5,565 nucleotides of DNA from NCBI GenBank assembly GCA_002305235.1, contig DBQL01000091.1, positions 1-5,565 on the forward strand. Direction: 5' to 3'. The notes under the pieces are model-generated. The model saw nothing but the letters and a program-made list of their open reading frames with translations, did not search any database and had not been told where the DNA came from. Source of the DNA: Prevotella sp. UBA1395 (GTDB lineage: Bacteria; Bacteroidota; Bacteroidia; Bacteroidales; Bacteroidaceae). The position numbers were made by a program, and so were the translations under genes. Of this stretch, positions 1-5,469 are shown piece after piece (the stretch's first letter is position 1; the number at the start of each line of letters is the position of its first letter).

Positions 1-1193
1 TCGAGGTTGGCGTTGATCTGACCGCGCATGTAGTTGCAGTAGTTCTTGTAATTGGGATATGCAGTCATCATGCGGGCATATACTTCGTCGGCCTTCTTGA
101 AAGCCTCGGCAGCACCGGTAGGATCGCCGGCTTGTGTCTTTCGAGATGCGATGTCGGCATAAAGTGAGCCTAAGTTGTCGAGATCGTTCATGGTAGGCTC
201 ATTGCCTTCGATCGATTTCTCGAAATAACGAACGGCATTGTCGAAGTCGTTCTCTTTCAGATATACATCAGAAAGGTTCTTGTTGATGATGGCGATCTGC
301 TTGGCATTGCCCGTGTTCTGCTCGATAGCCATGTTGTATGCCTTGATGGCATCGTTCCAACGGCTGGCCTGCTGAAGCGCGGTACCATAGTAGATATAGT
401 CCTCACCGATGAAGTGGGCACTGTCACTCTTGTTGAACAGTCGGTCGGCATAATCGAGAGCCTCGTTGGTCTGCTTCAGGTCGGTATAGTTGTAGAACGC
501 GATACGGTTCCATCCGGCACGACGCGGGTCGCGAGAGAGGCCCACTTTGCAGATTTCAATACTCTTGTCGCGCTTGCCCAAAAGCCAAGTTGTCATGGCA
601 TAGTAAGTGATGTCCTCGTCTTCGAGCTTGGACTTGTCACTCACTTTGTTGTAATAGCCCTCGGCATTCTCATATTTCTGCGCAATGTAGTAGATACGAC
701 CGCAAAGGGCATCGACAGGGTAGTCGGGGCGATGGGTGCGCAATTCCTCAAGGTTGGCAACAGCTTCCTCGGGGCTGCGACCGCGAAGAATCATGGCATA
801 CTTGTAGTATCCCTCGGGATCTTTGGGGTCGAAGTATTTGGCTTGCTGGTAGTTCTCTGCTGCTCCACCGGCATCATCCTTCATCACGGCGATGTCGCCT
901 TTGAGCAGGAACGCCTTGGCATACTTTCCATCCTTGGCCAATGCGTAATCGGCGAAGCTCAACGCGTTGGCGGTGTCTTTCTCGTTGAGGAATACTCTAC
1001 CCAACGCAACAAGCACCTCGGGATTCTTCTTGTTGGCCTTGTAAATCTGTTTTACTTGGTTTTTGTAGTCAGCACCTTTAGCTTTGATTACTGTGGTGGC
1101 CTGCTCGATGATGGTCTTGTTGTCCTGAGCCATCGTAGGTACTGCTGATGTTAACATCATAGTGCCTAAAAAGAAATATTTTATTGCTTTCAT
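1..1193 (-). CDS. Exported TPR-repeat protein, 3' end outside window
   Basis: The frame stays open from an ATG at 1193 to the window edge, giving 397 complete codons with no stop, so the C-terminus is missing. The first 22 or so residues form a type I signal peptide (MKAIKYFF start, hydrophobic core, cleavage probably after TMA and before Gln23), so the protein should be periplasmic. The rest is almost all helix in tetratricopeptide-like units of about 34 residues, at roughly 59-91, 93-125, 127-158, 161-191, 195-226, 266-295 and 300-333, with degenerate ones between and after. Typical TPR positions are visible, for example the unit around 268-290 (YYGTALQQ ... AIKAYNMAI) and around 308-328 (LSDVYLKENDFDNAVRYFEKSI). 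TPR arrays bind protein partners; no catalytic motif is seen. It starts 77 bases after the PstS-like gene and is likely the tail of the tonB operon. A role as a periplasmic scaffold near TonB/ExbD is inference only. Confidence 0.9.
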   Translation of the reverse strand, partial: MKAIKYFFLGTMMLTSAVPTMAQDNKTIIEQATTVIKAKGADYKNQVKQIYKANKKNPEVLVALGRVFLNEKDTANALSFADYALAKDGKYAKAFLLKGDIAVMKDDAGGAAENYQQAKYFDPKDPEGYYKYAMILRGRSPEEAVANLEELRTHRPDYPVDALCGRIYYIAQKYENAEGYYNKVSDKSKLEDEDITYYAMTTWLLGKRDKSIEICKVGLSRDPRRAGWNRIAFYNYTDLKQTNEALDYADRLFNKSDSAHFIGEDYIYYGTALQQASRWNDAIKAYNMAIEQNTGNAKQIAIINKNLSDVYLKENDFDNAVRYFEKSIEGNEPTMNDLDNLGSLYADIASRKTQAGDPTGAAEAFKKADEVYARMMTAYPNYKNYCNYMRGQINANL

Positions 1194-1270
1194 AATCTCT
1201 ACTTTTTAATGTTGAACAACCTTTTTACTTCATTTAATTGGATGACGTAGTATAATCTGAAATGTTTCTG
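1194..1270 (-). other. Intergenic leader before the TPR gene
   Basis: This 77-base gap is the longest inside the operon. Read on the minus strand it is A-rich near the start codon and has no Shine-Dalgarno sequence. I find no TAnnTTTG -7 element and no stem followed by a T run, so nothing suggests that the upstream transcript ends here or that a new one starts. The TPR gene is therefore most simply read as co-transcribed. Confidence 0.4.
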
Positions 1271-2227
1271 CTATTCACTTACATTAACGTTTCTTACATT
1301 TATATTGCCCAATACCGGTAACAGCCCGGCTTTCATCACGATGCGCTGTCCCTTAGGTCCTTCGATGAAATGGGCGAAGCCCCACGGCAGACCTTGGCGC
1401 GGGTCGTTCAGGAGTGCGTAGATGGTTCGGATGAGTGGGTACTCGCCATTATAAATGTAATATTGATATGGCTTGCGCGAACTGGATGCCGTGGCAGGAT
1501 GGATCCTGCTGAGGCTCATCACACGTATGGCTTTATTGAAGGTGAGATTGCTGGAGTCGCGCTTGTCGTTAAGCCAGTTGTTTCCAATAATGCCTATGGA
1601 ACCGGGATTTTGCTCAACATATTTGATTACTTCCTCGGTCTTCTTCACCGCCACGACATTGGGGTTGGTGATAGGGCGACCGTGAAGAATGGAGTCTTCA
1701 ATGTAATGGACGGTGCTCGACTTCGGATTGTCAAACACCACGGTAATGTTGCCCTGCTTGGACCCTTTGAAAAGCTGTGCCCACTTGGTAACCTTACCGG
1801 TCATGATGTTTTCAATGTCTTTGGTAGACAATAATGTGTCGTTGCTTTGTTTGTGCACAATGAACGCCAATGCGTCGTAGGCCAATTTCAAGGCCACGGG
1901 ACGGTATGTCTTGTCTTGCAAACTCTTCAGTTCTGAAGGCTTGAAGTTACGGGAGGTAAAAGCCAGCCATGTCTTCCCGCTGAGCAGTTGATTAATGGCA
2001 TCCGACTCGTTGGTATAGTGGGGAGTGACTTTTGCCTGTGGATAATCTCGTTGGAAGATGTCTCGCTCTTCCTCGATGATAGGGCTAAAACTTTCATCAG
2101 AGACGAAACTAATCGCCCCTGATGAATATGTGTCTGTTCTGCCGTCTTTGCTCTTCTTGTTGCAAGAGGAGCAAAGACCGGCAGCCAGTGTTAATCCTAC
2201 GAAGATGTAAGATGTGATTTTCTTCAT
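1271..2227 (-). CDS. PstS-like periplasmic substrate-binding lipoprotein
   Basis: The 318-residue product resembles the PstS / PBP-like-2 family of solute-binding proteins. Residues 1-21 are a lipoprotein signal peptide, with Cys22 in LCSSC the likely lipidated residue. The -3 position is Cys, a loose lipobox of the kind seen in Bacteroidetes. No acidic run follows Cys22 (NKKSKDG), so the surface-export signal of Bacteroidetes lipoproteins is absent and a periplasm-facing anchor is predicted. Family landmarks are SDESFSP (43-49), the FTSRNFKPSE segment (90-99), a hydrophobic strand AYDALAFIV (116-124), the KSST loop (169-172), PGSIGIIG (208-215) and a C-terminal YPLIRTIYALL (263-273). By hand alignment to E. 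coli PstS the Ser/Thr/Phe ligands are kept, but the position of Arg135 is Asp166. No pstC, pstA or pstB lies in the window. It begins 12 bases after tonB, so it belongs to that operon. The ligand is unknown; phosphate or another oxyanion is possible but unproven. Confidence 0.85.
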   Translation of the reverse strand: MKKITSYIFVGLTLAAGLCSSCNKKSKDGRTDTYSSGAISFVSDESFSPIIEEERDIFQRDYPQAKVTPHYTNESDAINQLLSGKTWLAFTSRNFKPSELKSLQDKTYRPVALKLAYDALAFIVHKQSNDTLLSTKDIENIMTGKVTKWAQLFKGSKQGNITVVFDNPKSSTVHYIEDSILHGRPITNPNVVAVKKTEEVIKYVEQNPGSIGIIGNNWLNDKRDSSNLTFNKAIRVMSLSRIHPATASSSRKPYQYYIYNGEYPLIRTIYALLNDPRQGLPWGFAHFIEGPKGQRIVMKAGLLPVLGNINVRNVNVSE

Positions 2228-2239
2228 AAATGATGCTGG

Positions 2240-3085
2240 TTATTGCAATCTGAAGGCAACGGGAACGTTGTACTTCACACGTACCGGTGAACCGTTCTGA
2301 CGGCCGGGAATCCACTTAGGCATGGCTTTCACCACGCGGGTGGCCTCACGGTCAAGAGAGGGGTCTACTGAACGTACAACCTTGACATCGGTAATCGAGC
2401 CGTCACGTTCAACCACGAATGATACGACTACACGACCTGAGATACCGTTCTCCTGTGCTACCACAGGATACTTGATATTGTCGGAGAGATATTGCATCAA
2501 CGCAGACGTACCGCCGGGGAACGTAGGCATCTGCTCTACAACCTCGAATACCTTGTTTTCTACTTCGGGTTTATCCGGTTTTACAGGCTCATCGGCTACA
2601 CGCTCGGTTACCTTGAGCACTTCACCGTTATCGCTGTTACCTTTAACGTCGAGAGCACCAATAGCTGTGTTGGTCTGCATCAACTCTTGCTGAGTCTTCA
2701 TTTCATCCTCAGGCTTTACCTCGTTATCTTTCTTGATCACCGGGGCGGTAAACTTGATGGATGATTTTACTTCCTTCACAACTTCTTGTTTCTTCTCGGG
2801 AAGCTGAACTTCCTTACGCTTAACCTCAGCTTTTTTCTTGGGCTGATTCAGTGCGGAAAGCTCTGTGACTTGCTCGTTCTTGGTATGTGCGGCCTGATAC
2901 TCGTCGTAAGCGGTCTTTGCAATATATATTCCGATGAACAATGCAGCCAGCAGCGCGATAACCACGATAGAGTAGATGTTTCTCTTGGGAGTGTTCTTAC
3001 GGAGCTTATATGCGCCGTATTCCTTGTTCCTTCCCTCAAAGATAAGATCGACCCAACCGTTGGTTGTTAAATCAATACTTGCCAT
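2240..3085 (-). CDS. tonB: TonB energy-transducing protein
   Basis: The 281-residue product couples the ExbB-ExbD proton motor to outer-membrane TonB-dependent transporters. Domain order: a cytoplasmic N-terminus (1-36) containing GWVDLIFEGRNKEYGAYKLR, typical of Bacteroidetes TonB proteins; one transmembrane helix at about 37-56; a charged periplasmic linker (about 57-182) rich in Lys, Glu and Val with scattered Pro rather than the long Pro-Lys repeats of E. coli; and a TonB C-terminal domain (about 183-281). That domain starts with VEQMPTFPGG, has KYP at 205-207, the strand GRVVVSFVVERDG, then KAMPKWIPGRQNG and a final strand ending VPVAFRLQ. It is complete to the terminal residues. The TM helix has Ser39 but no His four residues later (Ile43), unlike the SxxxH motif of E. 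coli TonB. It lies 32 bases after the second exbD and 12 before the PstS-like gene. Identification is firm; which transporters it serves cannot be told. Confidence 0.96.
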   Translation of the reverse strand: MASIDLTTNGWVDLIFEGRNKEYGAYKLRKNTPKRNIYSIVVIALLAALFIGIYIAKTAYDEYQAAHTKNEQVTELSALNQPKKKAEVKRKEVQLPEKKQEVVKEVKSSIKFTAPVIKKDNEVKPEDEMKTQQELMQTNTAIGALDVKGNSDNGEVLKVTERVADEPVKPDKPEVENKVFEVVEQMPTFPGGTSALMQYLSDNIKYPVVAQENGISGRVVVSFVVERDGSITDVKVVRSVDPSLDREATRVVKAMPKWIPGRQNGSPVRVKYNVPVAFRLQ

Positions 3086-3117
3086 TTCTTAATCTTTTTA
3101 ATCGTTTCTTGATGTGA

Positions 3118-3786
3118 TTACATCTTGACGTTATTCTTCTTCAGAAGAGCAATGTCTTGATCGTTAATCTTATCGATAACGTACTTACCTATGCTGCAAA
3201 TCTGCATTTCGTCGAGAGCATCTACCAAGTTCTTGTAATTAGCGTTGTCAGTGGCCTTGATAATCACTGTCATGGTAGCAATCTTACCGGTAGACAGGTC
3301 ACCGGCCTTGATCTTGGCCAGCTCCATGTTGTAGATGGAGTCAGACATTTTCTTCGTGGGGTCTGCCTTCAACTTGTCAAGAGCCTCCTTGGCTTTCATT
3401 ACATCTTGAACAGGATATGTGCCATCCTCGGTCACGTGATTATAAAGAACCGAACGGATACCCTTGGTACCCCATGTGGTCTTCTTTAAACAATCAGGCT
3501 GCTCGGGTTTCACAAGTCCTGCAACATAGTAGATTTGATTGTCAGCAGTGCAGTAAATCGTAACGGTGTACGACTCCTTTGTCACTGACTTATCTATATC
3601 CTGCAAGTTCTTATCGTTACTCGGCATACTCAGCTCCATTGTCTGAGGCTTGGCCAAAGAGGTACAGAGCATGAAGAAGGTGATAAGAAGCATCATCATA
3701 TCCACCATAGGCGTGAAGTCTACGCGGACATTCATCTTCTTCTGCTTGCCGCCACCGCCTTTGCTGTTTGTTACTAATTCTGCCAT
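3118..3786 (-). CDS. exbD: ExbD-family proton-channel protein, second copy
   Basis: This 222-residue protein has the ExbD plan: a short basic cytoplasmic N-terminus (with GGGGKQKK at 10-17), a single transmembrane helix at about 26-46, and a periplasmic domain. FTPMVDMMMLLITFF places Asp29 where E. coli ExbD has its essential proton-carrying Asp25. The C-terminal ExbD fold is recognisable in ATMTVIIKATDNANYKNL (170-187) and the helix after it. At 222 residues it is much longer than the roughly 140 residues of E. coli ExbD. The excess lies mainly at about 90-168, including a TWG motif (104-106), and there is a short tail after 205. Periplasmic cysteines sit at 79, 99 and 197. It is clearly distinct in sequence from the first ExbD, so it is not a recent duplicate. 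Only 2 bases separate it from that gene's stop codon, so translation is probably coupled. The TolR alternative is disfavoured by the adjacent tonB. Confidence 0.94.
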   Translation of the reverse strand: MAELVTNSKGGGGKQKKMNVRVDFTPMVDMMMLLITFFMLCTSLAKPQTMELSMPSNDKNLQDIDKSVTKESYTVTIYCTADNQIYYVAGLVKPEQPDCLKKTTWGTKGIRSVLYNHVTEDGTYPVQDVMKAKEALDKLKADPTKKMSDSIYNMELAKIKAGDLSTGKIATMTVIIKATDNANYKNLVDALDEMQICSIGKYVIDKINDQDIALLKKNNVKM

Positions 3787-3788
3787 TG

Positions 3789-4415
3789 TTAATCCTCCGT
3801 CTTCTTGTATTGAGTAATCAGATAATAACGGTTCTCGTTCATGTCCTGAAGCTCACTCATGATTTTCTTTACAGTCTTGTAGGGAGTTTTCTCGTCTGCC
3901 TTGATGGCAATCTTGGCATCGGGATTGGCATTCTTTGCTGCCTTAATCCAAATTTGGAACTCACTCATGGCTGCATCGCCCTCTTTGCCGGGAACAGAAT
4001 CCGTAGGAATGCCGTATTGCTTGATGGCGACCGGCATCTCCGTGGTGGGGAGCTTGAGATAGTTTTCAAGCTCACTCATGGGAACTCCCCACATGGGGTC
4101 GTTCAAGAACTTCTTCTGTTGCTCGGCGTTGAGACTGATACCGAACTGTGCGGTAACGTCATCGAGCGTGTTGCGAATATCAGTGGTCTTGTCCATGCTC
4201 ATGAAGATCTTGCCGTCATTGCCAACAAGAACGTTCAGAACATTCTTTTCAGGAACCTTGATTTCAGACACAGATCCCGGCGTGTTCACCTTCACCGGCT
4301 CTTGCTTCACGAACGTTGAGGTCAACATGAAGAAGGTCAGCAAAAGCACCATCACGTCTGACATAGGTGTCATGTCAATCCATGTGTCGCCTTTCTTAAT
4401 TTTTACTTTACCCAT
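3789..4415 (-). CDS. exbD: ExbD-family proton-channel protein, first copy
   Basis: This 208-residue ExbD-type protein has a basic N-terminus (MGKVKIKKGD), one transmembrane helix at about 15-36 and a periplasmic domain. The channel residue is Asp20 in DMTPMSDVMVLLLTFF, matching E. coli ExbD Asp25. The periplasmic fold is seen in VPEKNVLNVLVGNDGKIF (54-71) and in AKIAIKADEKTPYKTVKKIM (167-186), which line up with the two halves of the E. coli ExbD domain. Between them is an insertion of about 70 residues (roughly 92-165) carrying DPMWGVPMSELENYL, which accounts for the extra length. It starts 30 bases after exbB; the leader is A/T-rich with no Shine-Dalgarno. With ExbB it forms the proton motor in the inner membrane, and the second ExbD just downstream is a probable partner. 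Confidence 0.95.
   Translation of the reverse strand: MGKVKIKKGDTWIDMTPMSDVMVLLLTFFMLTSTFVKQEPVKVNTPGSVSEIKVPEKNVLNVLVGNDGKIFMSMDKTTDIRNTLDDVTAQFGISLNAEQQKKFLNDPMWGVPMSELENYLKLPTTEMPVAIKQYGIPTDSVPGKEGDAAMSEFQIWIKAAKNANPDAKIAIKADEKTPYKTVKKIMSELQDMNENRYYLITQYKKTED
3794..3798 (-). promoter_or_regulatory. GGAGG Shine-Dalgarno-like site before second exbD
   Basis: The minus strand reads GGAGG seven bases before the ATG of the second exbD, and it lies inside the last codons of the first exbD (Thr-Glu-Asp-stop). This is a near-ideal Shine-Dalgarno by E. coli rules, and I see no equivalent at the other starts in the window. Bacteroidetes ribosomes generally make little use of Shine-Dalgarno pairing, so it may be coding coincidence. 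It does agree with the chosen start codon and with coupled translation across the 2-base gap. Confidence 0.4.
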
Positions 4416-4445
4416 AGTGATAAAATTTTAAAGGGTTAGCAAAAA

Positions 4446-5291
4446 TTAAGCCTCGTCTGTGTGGTTAGCTTCGTATGTCTGAGCAATTGAGTAACCTACC
4501 TCGTCGAGTGCGTATGTCAGCTTGTCGATCTTGTTGGTGAAGAAGTTGTAAGAGATAACAGCACACCAAGAAGTTGCGATACCGAAAGCCGTGTTGATCA
4601 AGGCCTCAGAAATACCGGCTGAAAGAGCAAGTGAGTCACCACCGCCACCAGCAGCAAGAGCTTGGAACGACTTGATCATACCCGTCACAGTACCGAGAAG
4701 ACCGGTAAGAGTACCGAGGGTTACCATTGTGGCGATCAACGGGAGGTTCATCTGAAGAGTAGGCATTTCCAACTGAGTGGCTTCCTCATGAGCCTGCTGG
4801 ATCTTAGCTACCTTCTGGCTCTTCTTCAAAGACGCATTGGCACCCTTGTCCATTTCCTTGTATGCGTTCAATGAAGCCAATACCACGTTAGCAACAGAAC
4901 CCTGCATCTTGTTGCAAAGAGTCTCTGCTGTTGCGAAATCGTTAGCCTTCAAAGAAGCCTTGATGTTAGCGACGAACTTGGTGAGGTTGCCTTTGCCGAA
5001 AGCGGTCTTCAGCGCCAACCAACGCTCTACAGAGAGGCAGAGCACAGAGAGAAGCAATGTGTGGATGATAGGCACAACGTATCCACCTTTGAAGATAGTA
5101 CCCATCATGTTCAGAGGATGGTTGTTGGTGTCACCACCTTGGAAGTTGGAAGGATCACCCAATACAAAGTTGAAGATACAGATAGCTGCCACGAAACATA
5201 CGAAGATGATCCAGAATGCGCCTCTAATTCCTGTGAAGCCCTGAGACTTCTTAACAGCCTTGGGGGCTGCGGCTTTTTGTGTAGTTGCCAT
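4446..5291 (-). CDS. exbB: ExbB proton-channel protein (MotA/TolQ/ExbB family)
   Basis: This 281-residue integral membrane protein forms the ExbB ring around ExbD and uses the proton gradient to energise TonB. An Ala/Lys-rich cytoplasmic start (1-23) leads to hydrophobic segments at about 25-45, 71-92, 184-206 and 228-252. The last two are the family's pore helices. Motifs there are GLLGTVTGM (197-205) and ISEALINTAFG (227-237), so Thr201, Glu229 and Thr234 match E. coli Thr148, Glu176 and Thr181. A Gly/Ala-rich loop (213-218) joins them. The region 93-183 is the helical cytoplasmic domain. Four segments instead of the three of E. coli ExbB means an extra N-terminal helix and a loop (about 46-70) with several Asp, Asn and Gly. 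It is the first gene of the operon. The ATG at 5291 is supported by the A/T-rich leader directly upstream and the MATTQKAAAPK start common in Bacteroidales ExbB. Confidence 0.96.
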   Translation of the reverse strand: MATTQKAAAPKAVKKSQGFTGIRGAFWIIFVCFVAAICIFNFVLGDPSNFQGGDTNNHPLNMMGTIFKGGYVVPIIHTLLLSVLCLSVERWLALKTAFGKGNLTKFVANIKASLKANDFATAETLCNKMQGSVANVVLASLNAYKEMDKGANASLKKSQKVAKIQQAHEEATQLEMPTLQMNLPLIATMVTLGTLTGLLGTVTGMIKSFQALAAGGGGDSLALSAGISEALINTAFGIATSWCAVISYNFFTNKIDKLTYALDEVGYSIAQTYEANHTDEA

Positions 5292-5410
5292 AATTTTAAA
5301 ATTTAATTTTTAGTTATTAATAAATTATATTATTCTTTTTCTTTCGGTTGTTAATGGTGCTTGAAGCGTTTGACCCCATAGAAACATGTCTTATCTGTTG
5401 ACACAAACGT
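5292..5410 (-). other. Long A/T-rich 5' leader of exbB
   Basis: If the promoter element at 5414-5421 is used, the exbB transcript has an untranslated leader of roughly 115 bases. The last 50 bases before the ATG are almost entirely A and T on the minus strand and include the 12-base palindrome AATTTTAAAATT directly before the start. There is no Shine-Dalgarno. Open, A-rich leaders are the usual efficient initiation context in Bacteroidetes. I see no riboswitch-like conserved structure in the upstream half of the leader. Confidence 0.5.
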
Positions 5411-5422
5411 TCGCAAAGATAA
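5391..5422. repeat. Imperfect inverted repeat over the exbB promoter
   Basis: On the plus strand TTATCT at 5391-5396 is matched by its complement AGATAA at 5417-5422. After a single unpaired G, TTG (5398-5400) is matched by CAA just inside the right arm, giving nine pairs around a loop of about 13 bases. The right arm overlaps the -7 element. It could be an operator or form a stem in the DNA, but nine pairs in A/T-rich sequence can arise by chance. Confidence 0.25.
5414..5421 (-). promoter_or_regulatory. Bacteroidetes-type -7 promoter element for exbB operon
   Basis: The minus strand reads TATCTTTG, a full match to the Bacteroidetes -7 consensus TAnnTTTG recognised by the primary sigma factor of this phylum. 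It lies between the aminotransferase stop and exbB, facing exbB, with the start of transcription expected near 5408. The -33 element is weak: the bases about 19-21 upstream do not form TTG, and the nearest TTTG (5455-5458) is too far away. It is the best promoter candidate in the window and would drive all six downstream genes. Confidence 0.6.
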
Positions 5423-5469
5423 CAACTTTTGCCTTATTGTAAGTCTGTTTGTTGCAAATTAACAATTTT

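Noticed and set aside
414..1148. Long plus-strand open frame of 244 codons opposite the TPR gene
   Set aside because: It is antisense to a coherent TPR protein with a signal peptide and repeat pattern. The translated product is a Val/Leu/Gly-rich string with no recognisable domain, as expected of a mirror frame.
1211..1220. GTTG-AACAAC inverted repeat in the TPR gene leader
   Set aside because: Four pairs with a two-base centre are too small to be structurally or statistically meaningful.
1370..1834. Plus-strand frames opposite the PstS-like gene
   Set aside because: The minus frame has a lipoprotein signal and PstS-family motifs throughout. The antisense products show none.
1271..2227. Reading the locus as a phosphate-uptake (pst) operon
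   Set aside because: Only the binding-protein-like gene is present. No permease or ATPase genes lie on either side in the window, and the gene sits directly behind tonB.
2109..2315. Minus-strand frame spanning the tonB/PstS-like junction in another phase
   Set aside because: It overlaps the ends of two well-supported genes, has Arg/Gln-rich low-information sequence, and has no supporting start context.
3768..4319. Plus-strand open frame of 183 codons opposite the first exbD
   Set aside because: The minus-strand frame is a clear ExbD with the membrane Asp motif. The opposite frame is His/Leu/Arg-rich and has no family resemblance.
4837..5244. Plus-strand frames opposite exbB
   Set aside because: ExbB motifs and membrane helices are intact on the minus strand, and the antisense frames lack any coherent features.
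3118..5291. Reading exbB/exbD as tolQ/tolR
   Set aside because: The families are related, but a full-length TonB with a proper C-terminal domain follows in the same operon, and no tolB or pal is present.
5449..5465. TTGTT/AACAA hairpin after the aminotransferase stop as a terminator
   Set aside because: It has only five weak pairs, a seven-base loop and no T run after it on the minus strand, so it is not a convincing intrinsic terminator.
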